Shown here piece by piece: positions 7,870-16,651 of a stretch of DNA of 16,651 bases (positions within the stretch are counted from its first letter, which is position 1; each line of letters opens with the position of its first letter). Origin of the DNA: Jimgerdemannia flammicorona. Taxonomy: Eukaryota > Mucoromycota > Endogonomycetes > Endogonales > Endogonaceae. The notes beneath the pieces are model-generated. The model ran no database searches, had not been told where the DNA came from, and was given only the letters and a program-made list of their open reading frames with translations. The position numbers and the translations under genes were made by a program. The stretch spans positions 1-16,651 of the forward strand of contig RBNI01003107.1 in NCBI GenBank assembly GCA_003990745.1, in the 5' to 3' direction.

Positions 7870-8788
7870 ACTGGTACTACTTGAGGACTGGTGCAGAGTG
7901 TGATGGGGTTCTTTGGGTCTGTGTAAGTTGCTGGAGTAATAGTTGTAGGTCTGGAGTAAGAGCTTGATAGATAGCTGTCTGTTGCTGTGTAGGTGTGTTC
8001 TGTCCTGATGGAGGTTTGTCTCCTTCGGCAGTGTATCCGGGATCGAATTCGCTGAGATACTCCTCCTCCTCTTCAGTTTGGTCCCCGTGTACTTGGGTTT
8101 GCTTGGCATCAAAGTAGATAGAATCAGTTGTATATCTGATTTCAGATGGACTTAATTCAAAGTCAAGTTCTGGTTCAGTATTGGTTTCAGATTCAGGTAG
8201 GGTTGTAGTAGGGCCTGCTTCAGATTCAGAATCAGGTAGTTGATGAAGGGTTTCTCTTGCTTCTTCCTTAAGAATATGGCAGGCCTTACTGTTCTGGAAT
8301 CAGTAGTATAATGCAGTCTTGGTCCTGGTATGGTGAAAGTCAGTAGAGTTGAGCCACTTGGCTACAGAGGCTTGGGCTTTGTGAGGAACTAAGACTAGAA
8401 AGACTGCTGCTGGTTGTCCTAGGTTGCTCAGATTTATAGAGCTGACAAAACTCTTGTTGAGAAGAGTAAAGATGGCTTCTATAAGACCTTCTTCATCTTG
8501 ACTTGCTGGGTGTAGGGCAAGAAGTTCAGTGAATAGGGTTTTGCCTATTTGCTAGTTTAATCAGAGTACTTCTTTCTTTGAATTAAGTTTGTCCCACTTG
8601 TTGCAGGTGTGGAGGTCAAATTGTCCTTATACATTAGGTTCAATTCTCTCCAGATTATCAGATAGTTCAGAATAAATTCCAGTTCAGAGGTTGGGCTTTA
8701 TACCAACTTGTAGGAATTTGCAGAAGGGTTTGTAGTAGGGTGAGGAAGTGTCTTGAAGCGGAATTGGATTGTAAACAACTGCTATCAA
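7870..8788 (-). pseudogene. gag: N-terminal extension of Gag
   Basis: About 305 codons between the 5' LTR and the capsid, in the frame before the capsid frame. A helical-looking part (KPFCKFLQVGIKPNL, LFTELLALHPASQDEEGLI, AIFTLLNKSFVSSINLSNL, VLVPHKAQASVAKWLN) is followed by an acidic, Ser/Thr/Pro-rich part (LPDSESEAGP, EPELDFELSPSE, EEEEYLSEFDPGY) and by YQALTPDLQLLLQQL. About five stops interrupt it (for example PNV*GQF and LYY*FQN). No ATG is found in this frame; ATA at 8783-8785, a few codons inside the LTR border, could be a mutated start. A frameshift near 7870 joins it to the capsid frame. I know no named domain here. Confidence 0.65.
8779..8788 (-). promoter_or_regulatory. Possible primer-binding site
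   Basis: The sense strand reads TTGATAGCAG two bases after the 5' LTR. A tRNA 3' end needs TGG here. One G-to-A change from TTGGTAGCAG would give it, and TGGTAGC resembles the complement of fungal initiator tRNA-Met. Position supports it; sequence only weakly. Confidence 0.3.
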
Positions 8789-9146
8789 GTTGTAAGAGGG
8801 TTGCTTTTTAGGGTACTGTTACGTAGTTCTGGAAGGGTTTTCTGGAAGTTTTGGATATTCTGGAAGACCATTTTCTTATGGTCAAGATCAATTTCATATA
8901 GAGTATGTCCTCTATGCTTATTGATTTCAAGATTGGGTTAACGTTTTAACCAAAGTCCTTTTTTAGACTAGTTCTGGATGTTCAGGGTTTTCCGTATTTC
9001 AGGAAGTTTAAAAAACTAAGACCAGCTTAGTTGGATTGGCGTATTGCTACAGACAATACCCAATTAGGAAATTTCGTGATGGGTTAGGAGTAGGACCTAA
9101 CGGGGAGTGGATTTACTTAAGAGTAGTTTGTGGGTTATTAAATAGG

Positions 9147-9152
9147 TTTATT
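9147..9152 (-). promoter_or_regulatory. Candidate polyadenylation signal AATAAA in the 5' LTR
   Basis: Counterpart of the hexamer at 556-561, about 315 bases after the LTR reading frame ends. In a 5' LTR it would have to be bypassed for full-length RNA, unless it serves a short LTR-only transcript. Confidence 0.35.
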
Positions 9153-9466
9153 CGCTATTCATGATATTGCTATACTAGGAGTAGTTATAAGAAGGGATAT
9201 TATGAGGAAGTGCTCAGGAGTTGTATTTGGATTGTTCAGGTCTGAGATTCTGAGGTCTGGGGGAGGGGGTATTTATACTAGTGAGGGGCTATCTGGACTA
9301 TACTAAATATGGGTGTAGCACTAAGTGCTTTGCTGAGTCGGAATACAGTCACATAGTACAAGTGTGATCTGATATATCAAGAGATCGTCTGACTGCTGAG
9401 TCAGTTCGCAGTCATGTCATACAAGACTAATCTAACTATACTATGACTGCTAACCTATTTATGATT

Positions 9467-10570
9467 TTAGGTACTGTCTGGATAGTCTTTGATGACATCA
9501 CCATCAATTGCTTTATCTCTGATGAAGTAGTCATCTAGGAAAAGTGGTTCGCAGATTACTTCTCCTTGTTCACTGAGGTAGTAATACATTGGAACTTCAT
9601 CTCCGTCCCACAGGATAGCATCATCTGTCTCATATGCTGGATAAGGTGTTGGTGGGCGAAGAAGTGGTGCATCATTTTCACTTTCATCAGATTCGCTGTC
9701 TGCGTACCTTCTATAGGTTATAGCACTGTGAGTCATGGAGTTGTAGTAAGCTGGCGGCTGTGGTTCATGTTGCTTGTACTCAGGTGGTGGAGTAGTTGGT
9801 TCGACTTCGAGGGTTGTCTGAAGGTATAGGTTATGTTCTCTGGTCTCTTCATTATAGTTAAAGTAATCAGGGGTGAATGCAGGTTAGTATTCATGCCAGT
9901 GGTCATTGTCCCAATAAGTCTCGTATGTGGTTATGAACTATTATAAGTTCATCGACAAGATTGGCGGTGTGATCAGGGTTGGTAGAGATCCTTGGCTTGA
10001 GGTCATGTCAGCATCAGAGGGATCGTTGTCTTCTGCTTCATCTTCATCAAATTGGATTATATTGTAGACATCCTTTATAGCATATCTGACTTGGGGCATT
10101 TGTAGGATATGGTCGTCAGGGTGCAGGAAGGTTCTGTCAGTAGTCTGAACATATTCAAGATACTTATGATTGAGTTCTTGTATCATGTCATTAATTTGGC
10201 CATAGGACAGAGTAGCAACCATTTCACTGGTAGTAACTCAGAGATGGGGAATAAAGGTGCTATACTCATAGAAGAGTTCTTGGTGTTTGCGGGTGATGAG
10301 CTTCTGGTGTTGAGACATCTGAGTAATGTCTGTGTCATGGTGATGTTTGACCATATCTTCCAGGAGGCAGCCAATCTGATAGTAGCTTGAGATTTGTCCA
10401 ATCCGGTAGGCCTTGTTAAGTATGTTCAGGGCATTCCATCAGGCTTCCATGAAGTAGAGAGGTGCTTAGCTATAGATATTCATGAGCATAAGGGGCAGAG
10501 GGGGTGTGGCTCAGTTGACAATAGTATTTCAAATGTCAGCGCAGATGCGGTTGTAGATCTTGGTAGTCAT
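9467..10570 (-). pseudogene. LTR-encoded reading frame, copy in the 5' LTR
   Basis: A frame of exactly 368 codons including TAA 9467, in the sense direction wholly inside the LTR. ATG 10570 lies about 70 bases after a TATA-like box. Eight internal stops are seen (codons 14, 20, 35, 44, 111, 210, 211, 229); most correspond to Trp, Gln or Arg codons in the other LTR, but codons 20 and 44 are stops in both. Readable parts: YYQIGCLLEDMVKHHHDTD, QKLITRKHQELFYEYSTF, SYGQINDMIQELNHKYLEY, FDEDEAEDNDPSDAD. The final 89 codons are open and acidic (ESDESENDAPLL, ILWDGDEVPMYYYL, LFLDDYFI). The product is unknown. It does not look like Gag, Env or a known accessory domain. Its place suggests translation from the R-U5 leader. 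Confidence 0.65.
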
Positions 10571-10637
10571 GTTTGTGTATTTGGAAGTTATAGTTGTTGT
10601 TTGTTTTGGTTCTTATTCGATGCATCTTGGGGCTTGG

Positions 10638-10645
10638 TATATATA
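10638..10645 (-). promoter_or_regulatory. TATA-like box in the 5' LTR
   Basis: TATATATA on the sense strand, about 210 bases into the LTR and 68 bases before the ATG of the LTR reading frame. It is conserved in place with 2049-2059. It is the likely core promoter of the element. Confidence 0.5.
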
Positions 10646-10856
10646 CATCTGTTCTTGATTGGTAAGATTCCATTTGTGTGAACCTTGTGTTCCGTAACTT
10701 AGTATTGACTCAGCTTTATATGCTGTGACTTCTGTTTGACTCAGCTTTGTGATCTTACAGGTGATTTCCAAATTTGTTTGGAGATCGCATGTGATTTCAG
10801 TGGCTTGTTCAGAGGGTGACATGTGATTTCTGTGGCTTGGAGGTTGTGTGCTTATA

Positions 10857-10861
10857 TATAT
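10857..10861. repeat. Target-site duplication, right copy (TATAT)
   Basis: Five bases after the mutated CTTATA end of the 5' LTR, identical to 193-197. The local TA repeat makes the exact border movable by two bases, but this placement also gives a 5-bp duplication, as usual for gypsy integrases. Confidence 0.75.
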
Positions 10862-10885
10862 ATTTACCAGCTATAAGGATATGAT
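10862..10885 (+). pseudogene. Ty1/copia reverse transcriptase fragment, continuation
   Basis: Resumes the frame broken at 197: with the left part it reads NIKLY then IYQL*GYD, matching the copia motif IYMxQPEGY (CCA to CTA and GAA to TAA explain the two odd codons). After GYD the similarity stops, so the LINE probably inserted here. The fragment is short, but the frame agrees on both sides of a 10.7-kb insertion. Confidence 0.7.
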
Positions 10886-10957
10886 CACTACAATTCACAT
10901 TACACACACTTTTATAACACACTTTCAAGCCATTTATTGAAGAAAGATACTAAGAAG

Positions 10958-12990
10958 ATGTCAAGCAACAAGCAAGCTGACATGCATACTAGGTCGAGTG
11001 GACCTGGGGCTTTCGACTGGCAGTATGTTGGGAGGGGGCATGGCTTGGGGATAGGGTCCTTCGGTGGTGTGAGTGGACTGGGCAGCTTGGATAGTGGAGG
11101 AGGCACTGGTGGGGGAGCTGGAGGGCGGCAGGAGTGGAGCTTTGTAGACACGCTGAGGGCTGGGGGCTGGCCGATGGGTGCCTGCAGTGAACAGGCTGGA
11201 GAGAAGGGGAAGCAGAAGGCTGGGGATGCTGGGGGAGCTGGGTCTTCGCTGGTGGGAGGTGGGGGAAGTGGTGGGACTGCTGGGGGTAGTGGCGGGACTG
11301 CTGATGGTGGTGTGATGGCGAATCAGGAAAAAAAAAGAGATGTGACAGCTGATGGCCAGGGGAGGCAGGGGTTCCCGATGTGGAAGAGGGACCTGGCAGA
11401 TGGTGTAACAGGGCTGGCAGTGGCCCCATTACTCAAGAAGTTGATTTCAGAGTTTGTGGTAACCTTGTGCTTCCGGGGCTTGGCGGTGATAGCAAGGATA
11501 GTTCTGGGGCTGGTCTCGAAGCAGGTGGCTGGGGCAGCCTCAGTGTAGTTCTTGAAGGGGCTGGAGGGGGTCGAGGTGGGCTTTGAAGAGGCCAGTCCAT
11601 TGGATGAGGCACTGAAGAATGGAGTCATGGTTGGGGAGGTAGTAGTCCCCATGGTGCAGTGCTTATGTTGGGACCCCAGAGTAGTGCAGCTTCTGGTGAA
11701 GGGGGTGCCCACGGTGACTAGGGAGGAGACTAGGAAGAGGGTGGAGGAGGTGATGATTGAGTACAGCAACGTGGTGGACATCAGATTTCAGGTGTGGGAG
11801 GGGATGACAATCAGGATAGGCGACGTTGATGTCAGAATTCGGCTGGCGGGAAAGGAGGCCATGGGGAAGATAAGTGACTGGCCCTCAGTGCTGATGTGGG
11901 GGGTCATTGTCTGTAAGGTGTCGAGGGTGAAAGGGAGTGAAGAGAAGGAGGAGGACTTATTGGAGGTGCTGGAGGAGTTGAGTGGTGCTGTGGAGAGGAG
12001 GGCAGCAGCCTGGAAACTGTATGAGGAGTCGACGCATCTGGAGGTTGTGGACAGGAAGCATATCCATATGGATAAAAAGCAGTGGGAGTGGGCCCAGAGA
12101 CACAAGAGGCAGAGGGAGCTGTTGGCGGACATGAAGGGAGGGGTGATGAAGAAGTTGGTTGGAGCTAAGGAGCCTGAGGGTGCTAAGGCCAGTGTTTGGG
12201 CTGGTAATGACAGAGAGGAGGTGGGGGTGAAGGGGCAGGGACTGGAGGGATGCTGGACAAGAACCTGTTTGCTGACAGTACCTTTGAAGTGTGGGAGCCA
12301 GAGTTGGATGCCACCCCTCCCCCACTTATCAGGAGGGGCCCCATTGGGAAGAGAGGGCTGGTGGAGGATACACAGATGCAGGGGGCCCAGCAGGTGCGCT
12401 TTGGGGTCCCTGATGTGGGGCAAGGGGGTCAGGTGGTGGCGGTTGGTGAGGACGAGCTGGTGGATGTCCCTGAGGAGGAGTGGGATGAGGCTGCCAGTGT
12501 AGGAGCTGACACTATGATGCTGGATGCAGAGTGGCCAGGGACTCCAGGAGGGAAGGAGGTGGGGAACCTGTTGTGGATGTGCAAGGTGATGGATAATCTC
12601 GCAGCAGATACCTTGGGAGAAGTGGATCTGCAGGCGATGCCGGAGGAGTATTGGGCAAGGATTCTACATGGTGATGGGATGGTGGAGGCACTGAAGGTAG
12701 AGATTCTGAGTATCTTCATAGAGGAGGAGGGGTATGAGGTTGATGAGGTGAGGAAGGCAGAGCTGGGGGTGGTTGCTAGTGAATGGGCAGTCTACTGCTG
12801 GGCAGAGTGTCATGGGTTGTGGCTCTGGCAGGAGGCCTGTCAGGAGTATTGCGAGGAATTTGAGGAGCATGAAGATGGTGCAATGGTAGAACTTCTGGGA
12901 GCTTTGGTGGCTCAGGAAGCAGGGGAGAGGGAACTGGCAGCTGAACATGACTTGGATGTGGTGCAGGAGGAGCAGAATGTGGACTTGTAG
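10958..12990 (+). pseudogene. LINE ORF1 (Gag-like protein), one stop and one frameshift
   Basis: Expected to bind element RNA; no recognised domain is visible. The first in-frame ATG is 10958 (MSSNKQADMHTRSSGPG); a longer frame from 10937 would need a TTG start. Residues about 15-125 are Gly-rich and low in complexity (GGGTGGGAGG, GGSGGTADGG). The frame meets TAG at 11546-11548 and continues with EVMIEYSNVVDIRFQVWEG, IRIGDVDVRIRL and a charged helical part (DKKQWEWAQRHKRQRELL). Near 12250 it must shift to the frame that reads DKNLFADSTFEVWEPELD and runs, very acidic, to TAG 12990. No CCHC knuckles of the sort seen in Tad1 ORF1 were found. It ends 31 bases before ORF2. Confidence 0.7.
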
Positions 12991-13021
12991 AGGATGGGGC
13001 CACGATATAACATTATTCCTT

Positions 13022-13711
13022 ATGAACAGTACAACCAACATTTTCTCTTTGAATGTGAATGGGTTAAGGGGCTCTGGGCAGCATAAGAACATTTTTACTT
13101 GGCTCAAGGGATTGGAGGCTGATCTCTTTTTACTACAGGATGTTCGATGTGAGGATGAGGATGATTGGGTAGAGTGGACTAGGGAATGGGGTGGGGCTAC
13201 TGCTTGGTTTGGAAAGGTAGTGATTCTGGTGAGGAAGGGTAGAGGTAACTTGGGGGGAATTAGGAGCTGGGGTGATCGATTGGTCTGGAGAGACTGGCAT
13301 TGGCCAGGGTGGGAATTGGTGAAGGTGGGCTCTTGTTACTGTCCTGCAGCTAGGGGTGAGAGGATTGCATGGATTGGGGAGCTGCTGGAGGAGGGTGTTC
13401 TCTTGGAGGAAGGGGTCGATGTGCTTGGTGGGGACTTTAATATGGTTTGGGATCAGCGTCTAGATAGGACTGATGGAGGGAGGAGTGCTGGGGGTAGAAG
13501 TGGAGGACTGGATGCATGGGAGGAGGTAGAGACATTGAGCTCCTTGGGGGATATGGGCAGAATGAGGTGGGGTGATGCCAGGGTCTACACACATTGGGTG
13601 AATGGCTTGGGCACAAGGATCGACTGGATTCTGATGGCAGAGTGCTGGGGGGCGGATGTTTGGAAGGCACTAGAAGTGGAGTGGTGCCCATGGTCTGATC
13701 ACTGGGGACTG
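13022..13711 (+). other. ORF2 apurinic-type endonuclease domain
   Basis: Motifs in order: SLNVNGLR (Asn), LFLLQDVR, a Tyr in SCYCPA, GGDFN at about residues 136-140, RIDWIL, and WSDHWGL with Ser-Asp-His at residues 225-227. Asn, Tyr, Asp, Asn, Asp and His of the fold are kept. The metal-binding Glu of the usual LLQET motif is Asp40 (GAT at 13139-13141). This stretch has no stop. It makes the first-strand nick in target-primed reverse transcription. Confidence 0.9.
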
Positions 13712-14419
13712 TTGGGACAGGGGCAGTTTGGGGGGAGTGGAGATGGACCCAAACATTGGTGCCTTAACTCCTCCCTGCTGGCTGAGAAGGGGTTGTGGGA
13801 ATTATGGGAGGAGGACATTCAGGCAAAGGTTTTTAACTGGGGGCGCGAGGGTCTGCCAGTGGCTGTCCGCTGGATGAGATTGAAAGAGGCTGCAAGGGTT
13901 TATTGGGGAGGGGCTGGTAGAGAGGCTGGGAGGTAGAGAAGGAGGCACACGAGATATGCTACCAGTAGGCTTAGGAGACTCCAAATAGATTGGGCAGATT
14001 TGCTCACTGTTGAAGGGGTGGAGGATTGGAGGATCGAGAGGGTGAAACTGGAGGTAGTGGAGTTACAACAGGTGTTGAGGGGAGAGGAGGAGACTCATAT
14101 GCAGGGCATAGCTGCTAGGCTACGGTAGCAGGGGCTTGAGGAGGGTGAGCAGCCCTCTAGGTACTTATCAAGGCTCCTCAAAGCTAGGAGAGTGCGACAT
14201 CGGTGGGATGGAGTCCTGGATGCTGGTGGGGACATGGTACACAGTATGCAACAAATCATAGGGGTGTTGAAGGAGAGATGGCAGGGCTTGTGGAGTGAGG
14301 AAGAAGGGGGTGCAGATGAGGTGGAGATTGCAGACACGCTAGAAGAGTGGAGGCCGCCCCATATGGCTGGACTGGGTGACTTGATCTTACCAGTGTGGGG
14401 AGAAGAGATCCAGAGTGTC

Positions 14420-15270
14420 CTGGTGGCTACCAAACTTGAGACAGCACCAGGGGAAGATGGATTGCCATGGGACTTCTGGAAGAAGATGGTAAATATCCCC
14501 AGAGTTTTGGTTGAGATGGCTGCTCTCTGTGACTATGTCCTTCAGAGCAGTGAGTGGGTTGGAGAGCAGGATCTCGGGCTGGTGGCCCTATTGTATAAAG
14601 ATAAGGGGAGGAGGGAAGACTGAAAGAACTGGAGGCCGATCATGCTTTTGGACATGGACAGGAAGATGGTGACTAAGGTGATTGTCGCTAGGCTGCAGAA
14701 AGTTGCCCAACAGGTGCTGGGGGAGGAGCAGTGGGGTTTTGTTGGGGGCAGACTTATTAGAGATGGGACTGCGTGGGTTCACAGTGTTATTGAAGGGGCC
14801 CGGGCCTGTGGCCTGGATGGAAGGTTGGTCTTTTTGGACCAGGAGAAGGCCTATGACTGAGTATAGCGGGTGTGGCTGGGCAAGGTATTGGACTGAATTG
14901 GGGTTCCCCCAAGGTTTAGGGCCTCTATGTTGAGTCTGTTGGAGAGCAGTAGGGCAGTTCTGACATATAATGGTCACCGTGGGAGGGCATTTTCCTTGGG
15001 AAGAGAAGTTCCTCAGGGGGACCCTCTGTCCCCTATTCTGTATGCCCTTTCGCTGGAGCCATTGATGGATAGGATTTGCCAGAAGGTAGCAGGGCTCTCT
15101 ATATATGGTATAGGGTAGAAGGTGGGGGTCTTTGCGGATGATATGGTGGTTGGACTTGGGTCTGTGGCAGATGTAGGGGTGCTTCAGGAGACTGTGGAAT
15201 GGTATGAGGCTCACTCGGGGGTAAAGCTCAACTGGCATAAGTGTGAGACGATAGTGCTAGGGAATGGACT
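14420..15270 (+). other. ORF2 reverse transcriptase domain
   Basis: Recognised by KNWRPIMLL, RLQKVAQQVLGEEQWGFV followed by GR, FLDQEKAYD, PQGDPLSPILY (15011-15043), FADD at 15131-15142, and KLNWHKCE. Both Asp of FADD and the Asp of the first palm motif (FLDQEKAYD) are present. Six stops fall within the domain, several at places where LINEs have Trp or Arg (for example AYD*V, usually AYDRV). Confidence 0.92.
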
Positions 15271-16129
15271 AATGGGTGGGGATGTCATTGGAACAATTGT
15301 CCCTACTGGAGAGGTGGTGAGGTATCTGGACATCTTCCTCTCTGTATATGGTTCTGTCTTGCCACGGGTGTGGTGGGAGAGCAGGGTGAACATTTGGGGG
15401 GAGGCCCTTTGAGGGTGGGGAGGCCGCCATATCTCTCTAGCAGGGCAGGTGTCCATTCTGAATGTATATTGGTTCTCCAAGCTGTGGTATGTGGCTTATC
15501 ACCTCGATTTCCCAGCATGAGTAGTGAAGAAGCTAATGAAGGTGGCTAGGGATTGGATCTGGGCAGGGAGGAGGTCTCAGGTCAGTTGGGATACTCTTGT
15601 GAGACCGGTAGTCAGGGGGGGTCTTGGACTGGTGGACTTTCCTAAGAGGCTGCACTGCTTGCGAGCCTGGTAGTTGAGGAGAGCTGTGGAACTGCAGGGC
15701 GGAGGTTGGGTACCTCTGCTGCAGAAGGTATGGGAGATGTGAACATCCCCTTGGGGGTCCTCTGGAGACCTGCTCTCTTTAGTGGGGCTGAATGGCATTC
15801 AGCGGCTGTGGTTCAAGGGCTTTTGGTGGGGCATGGCTGAGGGAGCACACCGAATTGGCCTGCGCTGGCAAGGCAATGAAGGGGAGGTGGTATGGGGGCC
15901 TAATATGTAGTGCTGGGATAGATTGCTCCTGGGGGGTACTCCCCTTGCTACATTCAATATTGGGGAGGGAGTAGAGTATCAGCAGGGACTTGGCCAGGAT
16001 CTTTGGCTGAGTGGCTGGCAGGCGGCAGGGATCGGTGAGAAGTGGGACTGGGCTGGTATCTGGTCTTAGAGTACAGAGGTATGGAGGTGGCTTCCCCCCA
16101 AGTTCTGGGTGGTATGGTGGAGAATGTTG

Positions 16130-16290
16130 CGGAGAAATGTCATGCTGAATTTCTGTACAGGGCATTTGGTGGATGGTGGGCAATTTGACTGTGAGGAGTG
16201 TTATGATGTTGGGAGAGCTGGGGGTCAGGTACAGATGCCAGAACATTGGCTAGGAGAGTGCGAGGTTTTGGGGGACTTTTGGGCTAAGAT
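16130..16290 (+). other. ORF2 C-terminal CCHC zinc finger
   Basis: Reads CEECYDV, then EHWLGECEVLGDFWA: Cys-X2-Cys, a spacer, His-X4-Cys. It follows WWRMLRRNVMLNF, as in the zf-RVT region of LINE polymerases, where xFWxLLxxxLP precedes the Cys pairs and ECPFVxDFW follows. It is probably used in RNA or target binding. This stretch is free of stops. Confidence 0.8.
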
Positions 16291-16651
16291 AGGGGATCGA
16301 CTGGGTGTGGGGTGTAGGCTGGTGGGGGAGGGAGGTCGATGGGAGGACTTGAGATCTTGGCTCATGGGTGGGGTGGGTAATAGTTGGCTCACTGTAGGGT
16401 GGGTATTAGCAATATGGGTAGGACTGGCAGGTCATTGGCTTTTTGTATTTGAGGAGGGCTAGTGGCTGGGGCTAGGAGAGAAGGTGTTAAGATGGGAGGG
16501 ACTATTGGGGGATCTGCTGACTGGATGGTGGGTGGGTTGGGGTCTTCAGGGGGGCCGACGTCGCGGTTTAGTGGTGAGGATCTGTGAGCAGAGTAGTGGG
16601 AGGGTGGGGATAGTGTTAGACAAGGTGGTCTTTTATCAAGAAGGGGTAGGG

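Larger units (their letters stand above)
198..10856 (-). mobile_element. Full-length dUTPase-bearing Ty3/gypsy chromovirus, decayed
   Basis: Complete LTR retrotransposon of 10,659 bp in reverse orientation, bounded by two long LTRs, with a 5-bp target duplication, a polypurine tract beside the 3' LTR, and internal domains in the order Gag, dUTPase, protease, reverse transcriptase, RNase H, integrase, chromodomain. RT before integrase defines Ty3/gypsy, and the C-terminal chromodomain places it among the chromoviruses. It inserted into an older copia element. Many stops in gag and pol and lost catalytic residues mean this copy cannot act on its own. The sense strand is rich in A and C. Confidence 0.95.
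8791..10856 (-). repeat. 5' LTR of the gypsy element (2,066 bp)
   Basis: Direct repeat partner of 198-2267. It begins TGTAAG; its other end reads CTTATA instead of CTTACA, a single C-to-T change. It is followed by the TATAT target duplication. It carries the same TATA-like box, AATAAA and internal reading frame as its partner. It has a 6-bp unit (CATAAG, about 10487-10492) that the other LTR lacks. Confidence 0.95.
10885..16651 (+). mobile_element. Non-LTR retrotransposon (LINE, Tad1/L1-like), 3' end outside the window
   Basis: Two-ORF LINE starting within a few bases of 10885, after the copia sequence ends, with a short 5' leader (ATCACTACAATTCACATTAC) and ORF1 from 10958. ORF2 has APE endonuclease, reverse transcriptase and a C-terminal CCHC finger. 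No LTRs are seen. The start is placed by where copia similarity ends, so it may be off by about 10 bases. The sense strand is very G-rich (29 G against 7 C in 11041-11100). The 3' UTR and tail lie beyond 16651. Confidence 0.9.
13022..16651 (+). pseudogene. LINE ORF2 polyprotein (endonuclease, RT, zinc finger), open at the window end
   Basis: Nicks the target and primes reverse transcription from it. ATG 13022 (MNSTTNIFSLNVNGLR) starts 31 bases after ORF1. The same frame can be followed to 16651, 1,210 codons, with no indel. Fourteen stops interrupt it: TAG at 13934, 14126, 14864, 15116, 15671, 15908, 16067, 16460 and TGA at 14621, 14858, 14894, 15410, 15518, 15740; none is TAA. Domains in order: endonuclease (residues about 5-230), RT (about 470-750), a region with SILNVYWFSKLWYV and GGLGLVDF typical of LINE polymerases, and a CCHC finger near 16180-16270. 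The end of the protein is outside the window. Confidence 0.93.

Noticed and set aside
7831..8112. A separate minus-strand 93-residue ORF rich in Ser, Thr, His and Pro
   Set aside because: It is out of frame with two better readings of the same DNA (Gag extension with YQALTPDLQLLLQQL, and the capsid leader).
10912..12990. Long minus-strand Pro/Ser/His-rich open stretches opposite LINE ORF1
   Set aside because: They are the complement of a G-rich coding strand; low in complexity and opposite recognisable LINE coding sequence.
13934..16462. Alternative genetic code or stop read-through, because all ORF2 stops are TAG or TGA
   Set aside because: The gypsy element beside it also contains TAA stops and lost catalytic residues, and transitions at Trp, Arg and Gln codons explain the pattern without a new code.
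1..16651. tRNA, rRNA, CRISPR array or host protein gene
   Set aside because: I saw no cloverleaf, no regularly spaced repeats and no reading frame outside the three retroelements.

Overview
The window holds nested, decayed retrotransposons and no host gene that I can find. The families point to a filamentous fungus: a Ty3/gypsy chromovirus carrying a dUTPase domain, a Ty1/copia remnant, and a LINE with an APE-type endonuclease and a C-terminal CCHC finger (Tad1/L1-like). To my knowledge dUTPase-bearing Metaviridae have been described in basidiomycetes such as Phanerochaete, so a basidiomycete is my first guess. Stop codons arise almost entirely from transitions (TGG, CGA, CAG and CAA turned into stops). 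This resembles RIP or deamination of methylated cytosine in fungi.

Layout. Bases 1-197 (+) are the middle of a copia reverse transcriptase. At 197 a complete gypsy element is inserted on the minus strand (198-10856), flanked by a 5-bp TATAT target duplication. The copia reading frame resumes at 10862 for about 25 bp. A LINE then begins at about 10885 (+) and runs off the right end of the window.

The gypsy element reads right to left: 5' LTR (8791-10856), a weak primer-binding site, a long Gag (N-terminal extension, capsid, zinc knuckle), dUTPase, a small Cys/His linker, protease, reverse transcriptase, RNase H, integrase with HHCC finger and DDE triad, chromodomain, an extra open segment, polypurine tract, and 3' LTR (198-2267). 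From the zinc knuckle to the first third of integrase everything is in one frame. One extra base in an A/T run at 3704-3709 shifts the rest. The protease catalytic Asp, the zinc-knuckle His and dUTPase Arg residues have been replaced through changes consistent with transitions, so this copy is dead.

The most unusual part is the LTR itself. It is about 2.07 kb and contains a 367-codon reading frame on the element's sense strand, preceded by a TATA box and followed by an AATAAA, in both LTR copies. It encodes a helical-looking N-terminal part and a very acidic C-terminal part that I do not recognise.

The LINE has ORF1 (10958-12990; Gly-rich start, one stop and one frameshift) and ORF2 (from 13022, still open at 16651). 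ORF2 keeps one frame for 1,210 codons with no indel but contains 14 stops, all TAG or TGA. Its sense strand is strongly G-rich and C-poor.
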